Below, piece by piece: positions 8,515 through 15,582 of a stretch of DNA of 25,774 bases (its first letter is position 1; every line of letters begins with the position of its first letter). The notes under the pieces were generated by a model. The model saw nothing but the letters and a program-made list of their open reading frames with translations. It did no database searches and was not told the DNA's origin. Both the position numbers and the translations under genes were made by a program. The DNA is from JANRKT01 sp033763355 (lineage in GTDB: Bacteria > Bacteroidota > Bacteroidia > Chitinophagales > Chitinophagaceae). The DNA lies in contig JANRKT010000058.1 in assembly GCA_033763355.1 (NCBI GenBank), forward strand, positions 1 through 25,774, read 5' to 3'.

Positions 8515-8602
8515 GAAAACGGGGAAATGAAAACCCTTCCGGCGGTTGAGAGGGGCATGGTCCGATGGCGTCCCCGGCAGCGGTTAAACAGCGGAACATA
8601 AA
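8515..8602. repeat. GC-rich repeat-like block between dtd and the MazG-like gene
   Basis: This spacer is much more GC-rich than its flanks. It contains AACCCTTCCGGCGGTT and an imperfect hairpin built from GAGGGGC (8550-8556 region) and GCGTCCCC (about 8568-8575). GCGG followed by TT occurs twice in the block. No open frame of note crosses it. I infer an inserted dispersed element, possibly of a different family from the CCCCT/AGGGG elements. It could instead be a structured leader of the MazG-like gene. Confidence 0.4.
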
Positions 8603-8611
8603 AAAGTTTAT

Positions 8612-8965
8612 ATGGATATTACACTCAAACAGGCGCAGCAGCAAGTGCATGAATGGATCACTACGGTCGGGGTGCGATATTTCAGCGAGCTGACCAATAT
8701 GGCTATTCTTACTGAAGAAATGGGGGAACTGGCCCGCATCATGGCCCGCAAATACGGAGATCAATCGTTTAAGGAAAGTGATAAAGGAAAGGACATAGGT
8801 GATGAAATCGCTGACGTATTGTGGGTATTAATCTGCCTTGCCAACCAAACGGGGGTTGACCTGACAGATGCATTGCAGAAAAATTTTGAGAAGAAGAATA
8901 TGAGGGATGGTGAGAGACATAAGCAAAATGAAAAACTAAATCCCCTATCCCCTAAAGGGAAGTAA
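8612..8965 (+). CDS. MazG-like nucleotide pyrophosphohydrolase
   Basis: A 117-residue all-alpha NTP pyrophosphatase of the MazG/dUTPase-2 superfamily. The metal-binding pattern is complete: EEMGE at 35-39 (E35, E36, E39), then GDEIADVLW at 63-71 (E65, D68). It should hydrolyse a (d)NTP to the monophosphate and pyrophosphate as a house-cleaning enzyme; the nucleotide is not evident. It is a single short domain, unlike the tandem MazG of about 260 residues. The last residues, NPLSPKGK, are encoded by a GC-rich repeat element that also occurs beside nuoH. The stop codon follows the element directly, so the native C-terminus seems to have been replaced or extended. The 71-aa gene starts 10 bases after the stop. 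Confidence 0.88.
   Translation: MDITLKQAQQQVHEWITTVGVRYFSELTNMAILTEEMGELARIMARKYGDQSFKESDKGKDIGDEIADVLWVLICLANQTGVDLTDALQKNFEKKNMRDGERHKQNEKLNPLSPKGK
8933..8960 (+). repeat. GC-rich palindromic element read as the MazG-like C-terminus
   Basis: The 20-mer TCCCCTATCCCCTAAAGGGA at 8941-8960 recurs exactly at 20121-20140. Its left flank AAACTAAATCCC (8933-8944) recurs, inverted, at 21439-21450 beside another palindrome. CCCT and AGGG form the short symmetric core. Here it is translated in frame (P-L-S-P-K-G). Confidence 0.8.
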
Positions 8966-8975
8966 AAATTTTTTT

Positions 8976-9191
8976 ATGAACGACACTCCCCAGCATATTA
9001 AAGACCTTCAGTTAAAACTATGGCTTTCCAAAACGCCGGGAGAAAGGCTTTACCAGTTTCTTAAAGATAACGGTGACATGATGAAGGCCCTGATTGAAAC
9101 CAAAAAGAAATTAAACATTCCTCTTGGTGATCTTGATTTTGCAGGCGAATACCTGGCTAAGCAGAAAAAATCTGCCAACAAAACCACCTGA
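8976..9191 (+). CDS. Small hypothetical protein (71 aa)
   Basis: A short cytosolic protein without signal peptide or membrane segment, starting with ATG ten bases after the stop of the MazG-like gene. The composition looks coding: a predicted helical LKLWLSKTPGERLYQFLKDN, then MMKALIETKKKLNIPLGDLD, and a Lys-rich tail. I do not recognise a family. Close spacing suggests co-transcription with the MazG-like gene, while glyQS downstream appears to have its own promoter. The frame is open only over this interval, and no competing ORF on the other strand makes better sense. Confidence 0.6.
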   Translation: MNDTPQHIKDLQLKLWLSKTPGERLYQFLKDNGDMMKALIETKKKLNIPLGDLDFAGEYLAKQKKSANKTT

Positions 9192-9232
9192 TGTTCCATC
9201 ACTCTTTTACAGCATCGTAAATCTCCATCCAT

Positions 9233-9240
9233 TATCTTTG
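9233..9240 (+). promoter_or_regulatory. Bacteroidota -7 promoter box for glyQS
   Basis: TATCTTTG matches the TAnnTTTG -7 consensus and is followed by GCGCC. It lies 33 bases upstream of the glyQS ATG, a common arrangement in this phylum. The -33 region has no clear TTG; TTTTAC at 9205-9210 is the nearest candidate. The preceding gene ends at 9191, leaving room for an independent promoter. Confidence 0.5.
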
Positions 9241-9273
9241 CGCCTCAAAACCCAACCGGGTTAAATTGCAGTT

Positions 9274-10746
9274 ATGGCCACAGACAACAACAAATTCCAG
9301 GCAATTATTTCCCATGCCAAAGAGTATGGCTTTGTGTTTCCCAGCAGCGAAATTTATGATGGGCTTAGCGCAGTTTATGATTACGGCCCTTGGGGCAGTG
9401 AGCTGAAAAAAAATATCCGTGACTACTGGTGGAACAACATGACCCGCATGCACGACAACATTGTGGGCATTGATGCAGCCATTTTCATGCACCCCACTAC
9501 CTGGAAAGCATCCGGCCACGTTGATAATTTCAGCGACCCGATGATTGACAACAAAGACAGTAAGAAAAGATACCGTGTAGATCACCTGATAGAGAGCCAT
9601 GCCGAAAAGCTTGCAGGCGAAGGAAAACAGGATAAAGCCGATGCACTGCTTGCGCAAATGGATAAGCTTTTAGCCGGCAATGATTTCGCCGGATTAAAAG
9701 ACCTGATTGAAGTCAATAAGATTGCCTGTTCAGTGAGCGATACAGTAAACTGGACAGATGTAAGGCAGTTTAACCTGATGTTCTCCACAGAATTTGGTTC
9801 TACTGTATCAGCCGATGATGAAGACAACAAGGTGTATTTAAGGCCTGAAACAGCGCAGGGTATTTTTGTAAACTTCCTGAACGTGCAAAAGTCAGCGAGG
9901 ATGAAAATACCTTTTGGTATTGCACAGGTGGGCAAGGCTTTTCGCAATGAAATCGTGGCGAGGCAGTTTATTTTCCGTATGCGTGAATTTGAGCAGATGG
10001 AAATGCAATTTTTTATTAAACCAGGTTCGCAGAAGGAATGGTACGAATACTGGAAACAGGAAAGAATGAACTGGCACCAGAGCCTCGGTTTCCCGGAAGA
10101 TAAATTTCGTTTTCATGATCATATAAAGCTGGCGCATTATGCGGATGCGGCAGTTGATATTGAATACGAATTCCCCATCGGATGGAAAGAAGTGGAGGGC
10201 ATTCACTCCCGTACAGATTTTGACCTGAAGAACCACCAGGAATACAGCAAAAAGAAAATGCAGTATTTTGATAACGACATCAATGAAAGCACCGGCAAAC
10301 CTTACGGCAATTATATCCCTTACGTAATTGAAACTTCTATTGGTTTAGACAGGATGTTCCTGCTGACCTTATCACACTCTTATGAGGAAGAGAAATGGGC
10401 AAAAGATGACGGCAGCGAAGACAGCCGGGTATTGCTGCGCATTCCGCCTAAGATTGCACCCATAAAGCTTGCTGTGCTGCCATTGGTGAAGAAAGATGGT
10501 TTACCCGAAATTGCAAGAGACATCATAAAAGAATGCCGTGATGATTTTTACAGCTTTTATGAAGAGAAGGATACCATTGGTAAACGTTACCGCCGCATGG
10601 ATGCAATCGGTACGCCTTTCTGCATTACTATTGACCACCAGACCAAAGAGGATAACACCGTGACCATCCGCTACAGGGATACGATGCTGCAGGATAGGAT
10701 ACCGGTTGCTAAGGTAAAAGAGATAGTGAAGGGGAAGATAAAATAA
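9274..10746 (+). CDS. glyQS: Glycyl-tRNA synthetase (dimeric, single-chain type)
   Basis: A 490-residue class II aminoacyl-tRNA synthetase of the eukaryote/archaeal-like alpha2 type, which charges tRNA-Gly with glycine. The N-terminal YGFVFPSSEIYDGLSAVYDY is the family signature; class II motif 2 lies in FRNEIVARQFIFRMREFEQ, and motif 3 in ETSIGLDRMFLLTL. The last 100 or so residues (from IAPIKLAVLPLVKKDG) form the anticodon-binding domain. The length is normal and all motifs are intact. The ATG at 9274 gives the expected N-terminus (MATDNNKFQAIISHAKEYGF) and follows a -7 box at 9233-9240. A purine-rich repeat begins immediately after the stop codon, then a hairpin at 10809-10835. Confidence 0.97.
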   Translation: MATDNNKFQAIISHAKEYGFVFPSSEIYDGLSAVYDYGPWGSELKKNIRDYWWNNMTRMHDNIVGIDAAIFMHPTTWKASGHVDNFSDPMIDNKDSKKRYRVDHLIESHAEKLAGEGKQDKADALLAQMDKLLAGNDFAGLKDLIEVNKIACSVSDTVNWTDVRQFNLMFSTEFGSTVSADDEDNKVYLRPETAQGIFVNFLNVQKSARMKIPFGIAQVGKAFRNEIVARQFIFRMREFEQMEMQFFIKPGSQKEWYEYWKQERMNWHQSLGFPEDKFRFHDHIKLAHYADAAVDIEYEFPIGWKEVEGIHSRTDFDLKNHQEYSKKKMQYFDNDINESTGKPYGNYIPYVIETSIGLDRMFLLTLSHSYEEEKWAKDDGSEDSRVLLRIPPKIAPIKLAVLPLVKKDGLPEIARDIIKECRDDFYSFYEEKDTIGKRYRRMDAIGTPFCITIDHQTKEDNTVTIRYRDTMLQDRIPVAKVKEIVKGKIK

Positions 10747-10787
10747 AAGCCGGGAAAGCCAGAAAGACAGGAAGTCGGAAAGTAAAA
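10747..10787 (+). repeat. Purine-rich degenerate repeat after glyQS
   Basis: Directly after the glyQS stop come short degenerate units, GGGAAAGCC, AGAAAGACA, GGAAGTC and GGAAAGT, almost pure purine on the plus strand. They have no coding potential. The unit pattern (GGAAAGnC) looks like a dispersed or tandem repeat; its copy number elsewhere cannot be judged from this window. Confidence 0.45.
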
Positions 10788-10808
10788 GATTTTTTTTGAT
10801 TTTGTATT

Positions 10809-10835
10809 AATCCGGGGTTGATATAACTCCGGATT
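10809..10835 (+). terminator. Probable terminator between glyQS and the YdcF-like gene
   Basis: AATCCGGGGTT (10809-10819) pairs with AACTCCGGATT (10825-10835), an 11-bp stem with one G-U pair and a GATAT loop. On the plus strand it is followed by TGTTGTTT, an imperfect T-tract. The two flanking genes converge here. The other strand has no T-run after the hairpin, so glyQS is the likelier user. Confidence 0.6.
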
Positions 10836-10843
10836 TGTTGTTT

Positions 10844-11605
10844 CTATATTTTTCCCCTCAGTTTCATATATGCTATTCCAAAAATTTCTTTCAGGTAAAC
10901 CGACCACTGGTTGAATGAATATGGGGAAGGAAGCAGTTTCTCCCAGCTGAACTGTGCGTCTGAAGGTATCATTAAATAAGCGCAGGGATAGGATTTTATT
11001 TCCATGCCTGCTTTTTTGAAAACTGCCGAAGCACGGGGCACATGAAAGGCTGAAGTAATGAGCAGGTATGGCCCGGTGAGTTGTAATGAATCCAGCAGCC
11101 GTTTGGAGAAAGCGGCATTCTCTTCCGTATTGCGTGAATTTCTTTCTGTAATAATATCTTTTTCTGGAATACCCAGTTCAATTAGATTGGTTTTTACAAA
11201 ATCTGCTTCACGGAAATTGGTTTTGGTAATGGATGCACTGCCTGCAGACACCACAATCTTTTTAATATGCCCTTTTTTATACAGCCTTGTGGTTTGTATA
11301 AACCGGTCGCTGGTCATATTAAAGTAAGCCTGGTTGTTTTGTTTGTCATATGCAACGAAGCCGCCCAGAACAATACCTGCGGAATACACTTCGCCTGCCT
11401 GCAATTCGGTTTTGGGTTGCTGGTAACTGATGATGAGCCTTGCAATTACATAAGGGTTGGAGAAAAATAAAAACAGGATAAGGCTGGCAATAAACATTCT
11501 CTTTTTTCTTACCGGCTTTTTTGTGGCTAGTCCCCATATAAACAGCAATAAGATCCACAAAAAAGGGTTTAGAAAAAATGCGAAGATTTTGGAAAGTATG
11601 AACAT
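10844..11605 (-). CDS. YdcF/ElyC-like membrane protein (DUF218)
   Basis: A 253-residue protein with two N-terminal membrane helices (MFILSKIFAFFLNPFLWILLLF and the FIASLILFLFFSNPYVIA region) followed by a DUF218 domain. The domain's conserved parts are present: AGIVLGGF (about 77-84), VVSAGSA, RNTEENAAF and LITSAFHVPRA. Relatives such as ElyC and SanA act in cell-envelope integrity and peptidoglycan-precursor supply, but the biochemical reaction of the family is not settled. It follows the DUF1569 gene by 33 bp on the same strand and may be the last gene of the transcript that begins upstream of nuoA. Confidence 0.85.
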   Translation of the reverse strand: MFILSKIFAFFLNPFLWILLLFIWGLATKKPVRKKRMFIASLILFLFFSNPYVIARLIISYQQPKTELQAGEVYSAGIVLGGFVAYDKQNNQAYFNMTSDRFIQTTRLYKKGHIKKIVVSAGSASITKTNFREADFVKTNLIELGIPEKDIITERNSRNTEENAAFSKRLLDSLQLTGPYLLITSAFHVPRASAVFKKAGMEIKSYPCAYLMIPSDAQFSWEKLLPSPYSFNQWSVYLKEIFGIAYMKLRGKI

Positions 11606-11638
11606 GAAACAGAATGTGGTTTGATTTATATTTCCTTT

Positions 11639-12085
11639 TTATACGCCAAATTGCTGCAGGTGGTGGTCAAGATGTTTATAAGTACCCTTGCTCCATTCTT
11701 CTTTTGTGAGTTTGCCAAAAAAAGGATGGGGTTCACTGGTCATGTTGCCTTCGGTAAAACTGTTTATCATGTCAATCAGTGAATTTTTTTCTTTTTCAAA
11801 ATCCTTTGCATCTGTAATAACAAATGATTTATCAGTGGGCAGGCTGCGTTTAAAAGGTTTATCGTTATACAAGGTTTTTTTAAAGAAAGGGCCTAAAAGT
11901 TTTATGATAAAACTTCCTTTTAATTTATGTTTTCCCAGCGCTACTCCCATCGGCATCTGGCAATGCGCCAGCATCTGCGCCACATCCATTTTGCCCCATT
12001 GCCGCAGGGTTTGGGGACTGAGTTTATTGATGCGGTCAATGATTTCTTTTTTTACTGACGTGTCAAAAAGGTTTTTTACTTCCAT
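11639..12085 (-). CDS. DUF1569 / DinB-like four-helix protein
   Basis: A 148-residue cytosolic protein that fits the DUF1569 group of the DinB/YfiT-like metal-binding superfamily. The typical histidines are visible: H41 in MLAHCQMPMG and H138, H141, H142 in KHLDHHLQQFGV at the C-terminus, with the family's HPFFGKLTKEEW segment before it. Members of this superfamily are predicted metal-dependent proteins, some being thiol transferases, but no reaction can be assigned here. The start is ATG at 12085, 13 bases after the 122-aa gene; YdcF follows 33 bases downstream. The genes probably share a transcript. Confidence 0.8.
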   Translation of the reverse strand: MEVKNLFDTSVKKEIIDRINKLSPQTLRQWGKMDVAQMLAHCQMPMGVALGKHKLKGSFIIKLLGPFFKKTLYNDKPFKRSLPTDKSFVITDAKDFEKEKNSLIDMINSFTEGNMTSEPHPFFGKLTKEEWSKGTYKHLDHHLQQFGV

Positions 12086-12098
12086 AAATCAGTCTGGT

Positions 12099-12467
12099 TT
12101 ATTTTTCAAAATATGGTACCTGGTCGTTTGAAACAGTTTCTTTCTGTTCCCAGTATGCTGGCGTAACCACATGCCCGTCAGTTGTGCGCAACAGTCTTCC
12201 GAAGATAGCATTAGTGGGATTAAACATTACGTCTGTTACACCAACAGTAAAAGTTTCAGGAGGTTTAATTTCGGTTGTTGCTGTTTCTCCTTCTGCTGGT
12301 TTTGCTGCAGCTTTTGGCGGGGGAGAAGGAACTATTACAACCTTATATTTATTAAACTCCAGCAATTGCTTCAGAAAAGCAACCCTTTCAGTTGAAGCGT
12401 TTCTTTCCACGATGGCGCATTTCACGCCGCCTAATTCTTCGAATTCGTGATTTTTATTGATGGCCAT
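12099..12467 (-). CDS. Hypothetical protein (122 aa) downstream of nuoN
   Basis: No family recognised with confidence. It is a soluble protein without signal peptide or membrane helix. Residues 1-46 form a compact start (FEELGGVKCAIVERNASTERVAFLKQLLEF) ending in the strand KVVIVP. A Pro/Ala-rich linker follows (PSPPPKAAAKPAEGE), then a second part with DVMFNPTNAIFGRLLRTTDG and VVTPAYWEQ. The split layout suggests two halves of one fold joined by a low-complexity loop. It follows nuoN by 85 bp on the same strand; the gap holds a repeat-like sequence. A role tied to complex I is possible only by position. Confidence 0.7.
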   Translation of the reverse strand: MAINKNHEFEELGGVKCAIVERNASTERVAFLKQLLEFNKYKVVIVPSPPPKAAAKPAEGETATTEIKPPETFTVGVTDVMFNPTNAIFGRLLRTTDGHVVTPAYWEQKETVSNDQVPYFEK

Positions 12468-12493
12468 ATTTAATTTTCACCGGTGAGAAATGA

Positions 12494-12549
12494 GTTCGCA
12501 GAGGAACCGCAGGGTCAGCTCAGCGTTAACTCTTTTTCTCAGCGGTTAA
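12494..12549 (-). repeat. CGCTGAG/CGCAGAG-type intergenic repeat
   Basis: On the minus strand the spacer after nuoN contains AACCGCTGAG, then AACGCTGAG, then CTGCGGTTCCTCTGCG, that is, degenerate iterations of an (A/C)CGC(T/A)GAG-like word and its complement. The pattern recalls the widespread CTCTGTGGTTCCTCTGTG-type intergenic repeats. It has no coding potential and lies between the nuoN stop and the 122-aa gene. Confidence 0.5.
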
Positions 12550-12552
12550 TTT

Positions 12553-13980
12553 TTATTTAACCAAAGAGTATATATATTGGTACGCTCCGCTCACCAATCC
12601 TGTTATGACAATACCTCCCACACAAACCGCCATGGCAATTTTGGGAGGCCATGCAACATCAAGTTTCTGAATAGGGTTCTCATTTTCATCCATGAACATG
12701 GCTTTTATTATTCTTAAATAATAATACAAAGATATTACCATGCTGAGCGAAGCGATTGTAATGAGCAGGTAATTGCCCTTTCCTGCCCCTGCAAGCAGTA
12801 AAAAGAATTTACCAAAAAAACCTGCCGTTGGGGGAATGCCTGCAAGAGAAAACAATGCAATAGCCAGCACCCAGCTCAGCAGCGGATTGGTTTTATAAAA
12901 TCCTTTGTAATCAGCAACAACTTCTTTTCCTGTTATACTGCTTACCAGGCTGATGACACCGAATGCAGCAAGATTGGAGAAGATATAGATCATGATGAAA
13001 TAAATAACAGAAGCGCTGCCTTCTGCTGATTGCCCGGTAATGCCAACCAATACAAAGCCTACCTGTGCAATAGATGAAAAAGCAAGGAAGCGTTTCATGT
13101 TCTGCTGCCGTAAGGCAAACAGGTTACCAATAATCATGGTGAGTACTGATAAAAGAAAGAGCATATTGTACCAGCTTTGCTGCAATGGACTGAAGACAGT
13201 ATATAAAACAGATACCATCACAAAAAGGACCGAGCCTTTTGAGACGACAGATAAATAAGATGTAACCGCCACCGGCGAACCTTCATATACATCTGCCGTC
13301 CACAAATGAAATGGAACTGCAGAAATTTTAAAGCCAAAACCGGCCATCAGTAAAATGAAAGAGAATACCTGGAGCGGGTTTCCGCTTAACTGTTTTGAAA
13401 GTTCAGCAAAACCCAATGTGCCTGCTGAGCCGTACAACATAGAAATACCAAACAGCAATAAACCGGATGAAAAGGCGGATGACATGATAAACTTCATTGC
13501 AGCTTCAGCTGAACGGCGTTTATCCAGGTCAAAATTTGCCAGTGCAGCCAAAGGGATGGTTGAAAGTTCAAGCCCCAGGTAAAACATCAACAGGTTCCGG
13601 GAAGAAAGCATAAAGAACATGCCAAGCAGGGTTGAGAGCATCAGCATGTAAAATTCGGGCACATGTTTGTGCTGTTTCAGCCAATGGTAAGATTGCAGCG
13701 AAATAATAAATGTACCGAGGTTGAGGATATTTTTTTCAAGCGCCAGCAGCGGATTGGTATAAAACATGTCACCAAACAATGCGCCTTCCTTTATCAAAAA
13801 GAACCCGGCAACAAGGTTAATAAACAACAGGATATTGACCAACCGGATAAAAGATTCATTGTCTTCAAGCTGAAATTCTGCCGTGCTTTCTTTCCTGCTT
13901 AATTTTATAAAAAGCAGGATAAAAATAATAAGGGTAACTGCCAATTCATGTTTCATCAATATGATAAAGCTTCCTGTCAT
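12553..13980 (-). CDS. nuoN: NADH-quinone oxidoreductase subunit N
   Basis: A 475-residue inner-membrane subunit of complex I, one of three antiporter-like proton-pumping subunits (Proton_antipo_M family). The hallmark segment FKISAVPFHLWTADVYEGSPVAV with its buried Lys is present, as are FLAFSSIAQVG and IPPTAGFFGKF. About 13-14 membrane helices are visible and the length is normal. The ATG at 13980 is used here; an alternative at 13956 (MKHELAVTLI) would drop eight residues and looks equally plausible. It follows the nuoM stop by only four bases, so translation is probably coupled. It is the last nuo gene of the operon. Confidence 0.95.
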   Translation of the reverse strand: MTGSFIILMKHELAVTLIIFILLFIKLSRKESTAEFQLEDNESFIRLVNILLFINLVAGFFLIKEGALFGDMFYTNPLLALEKNILNLGTFIISLQSYHWLKQHKHVPEFYMLMLSTLLGMFFMLSSRNLLMFYLGLELSTIPLAALANFDLDKRRSAEAAMKFIMSSAFSSGLLLFGISMLYGSAGTLGFAELSKQLSGNPLQVFSFILLMAGFGFKISAVPFHLWTADVYEGSPVAVTSYLSVVSKGSVLFVMVSVLYTVFSPLQQSWYNMLFLLSVLTMIIGNLFALRQQNMKRFLAFSSIAQVGFVLVGITGQSAEGSASVIYFIMIYIFSNLAAFGVISLVSSITGKEVVADYKGFYKTNPLLSWVLAIALFSLAGIPPTAGFFGKFFLLLAGAGKGNYLLITIASLSMVISLYYYLRIIKAMFMDENENPIQKLDVAWPPKIAMAVCVGGIVITGLVSGAYQYIYSLVK

Positions 13981-13984
13981 CAGA

Positions 13985-15478
13985 TCATTTGTTCCCTTCT
14001 ATTTTGTTAATGATAACGCTGGTCCCCGGTTCAATTAAATCAGTAAGCCAGAACGGGGCTATGCCAATAGCAATTATTCCTGCAATGAGCAAAACTGAAG
14101 CAAGCCTTTCATTCCATGTTGCGTCGGCAACGTATATATTTTCACTGTTTTTCAAAGGCCCCATAATCACACCGCCAATGGCCCGTAAAATATAAACGGC
14201 TGTTACTACTATTGAGGCGCATGCAATAATGGTAGCGATACGGTAAAACGCACCGGCTTTCTCCCAGCTTCCCATGAAGACCGTCATTTCTGCAACAAAA
14301 CCGCTGAAACCTGGTAATCCCAGGGAACACAAACCTGCAATAACAAACACGGCAGAAATAAAGGGCATTACCTTCAGCAGTCCTCCTAATTGTGTAACCT
14401 GCCTTGAATGTGTTCGGTCGTATATCATGCCAATGGCAGCAAAGAAAAGGGCTGTCATTAACCCGTGTGAAACCATCTGCATTACTGCTCCGTTGATGGC
14501 GGTTTTGGTTAACATTCCTATACCAAGCAAAACAAAACCGCAATGGCTCACGGATGAGTAAGCATTGATGTATTTTAAATCAGTCTGCATCATGGTAGCG
14601 AAAGCCCCGTATAAAACAGCAATACATGCAAGCACAATAATTATGGTTGAATATTCATGCGCAGCATCAGGCATTAGGTAAGTGGCTACCCTCAAACAAC
14701 CGTATCCGCCCAGTTTCATTGAAATGCCTGCCAGAAACATGGACGCAGCAGTGGGCGCTGAAGAGTGTCCGTCTGGTACCCAGGTATGAAAAGGGAACAA
14801 TGCTGTAAAAATCCCAAACCCGATAAATGCAAACGGGAAAAATAATTTCTGTATGCCAACAGGAATATCAAGTTGTGCTATTTGCAAAAGATCAAAAGTA
14901 TGTACCCCATTTACGTTTGTATTAAAATACAGCCCCGCTAAACCAACAAATACCAGTGCAGAGCCACCCATAAGCATCAGTGCCAGTTTCATTGCACTGT
15001 ATTCCTTTTTTCCGCTGCCCCAGATACCGATTAACAAAAACTTTGGGATAACTGCTACTTCAAGAAAAAAGAAAAGTGTAAACAGGTCAAGCGAAATAAA
15101 AAAACCATATGCCCCAAGACTGAGAAAAATGAGCAGGGAAAAAAACTCTTTGTTTAAATGCTGCATCTTCCATGAAACCAGTACACCTGCAATTACAACA
15201 AATGCTGTAAGTAAAATCATGGCTATAGAAATGCCGTCCACGCCAACATGGTAATTGATGTTCAGCGGGGCATACCAGCTGTAGTTGCTTTGAAAAAGAA
15301 ATGCGGATGTATTGCCTTTGTTTTTTTCCTGCAGGTACAAAAAAAGCAGAGTTAAACATAACATCAATTGAACAACCGACCCGGATAATGCAACAGACCT
15401 TACTTTTTTTATTCCTTTTACAGGCAGCATTGCAATAACTGTAAGCAGGGGAACTAATATAAGTAATGAAAGGTTCAT
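13985..15478 (-). CDS. nuoM: NADH-quinone oxidoreductase subunit M
   Basis: A 497-residue antiporter-like membrane subunit of complex I, paralogous to NuoL and NuoN. It shows the diagnostic ALFPFHTWVPDGHSSAPTAA segment, the SSVSHCGFVLLGI helix and LPGFSGFVAEM near the C-terminal third. The helix count and length agree with the family. It forms a proton channel in the membrane arm next to NuoL. The 104-bp nuoL-nuoM gap holds only AT-rich sequence with no clear promoter or terminator. No repeat element interrupts this gene, unlike nuoL. Confidence 0.97.
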   Translation of the reverse strand: MNLSLLILVPLLTVIAMLPVKGIKKVRSVALSGSVVQLMLCLTLLFLYLQEKNKGNTSAFLFQSNYSWYAPLNINYHVGVDGISIAMILLTAFVVIAGVLVSWKMQHLNKEFFSLLIFLSLGAYGFFISLDLFTLFFFLEVAVIPKFLLIGIWGSGKKEYSAMKLALMLMGGSALVFVGLAGLYFNTNVNGVHTFDLLQIAQLDIPVGIQKLFFPFAFIGFGIFTALFPFHTWVPDGHSSAPTAASMFLAGISMKLGGYGCLRVATYLMPDAAHEYSTIIIVLACIAVLYGAFATMMQTDLKYINAYSSVSHCGFVLLGIGMLTKTAINGAVMQMVSHGLMTALFFAAIGMIYDRTHSRQVTQLGGLLKVMPFISAVFVIAGLCSLGLPGFSGFVAEMTVFMGSWEKAGAFYRIATIIACASIVVTAVYILRAIGGVIMGPLKNSENIYVADATWNERLASVLLIAGIIAIGIAPFWLTDLIEPGTSVIINKIEGNK

Positions 15479-15582
15479 TTTTTGCGAATGCTTTTTTTTA
15501 CTTTTGATATTTTAACTTTTCAGGATTACTCCATCACTGTACTGAGTAAACTCTCCAAAAGTTTATGCTTAACAAGCCCTTA

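Noticed and set aside
8515..8602. Riboswitch in front of the MazG-like gene
   Set aside because: The GC-rich block does not match any riboswitch core I know, and repeat-like elements are common in this window.
8318..8764. Long minus-strand ORF opposite dtd and the MazG-like gene
   Set aside because: It is a shadow of two genes with complete family motifs and spans their gap; its translation has no recognisable domain.
9232..10236. Minus-strand ORFs of 114-141 aa opposite glyQS
   Set aside because: They lie inside a glycyl-tRNA synthetase gene with all class II motifs and have Cys/Phe-rich, antisense-like composition.
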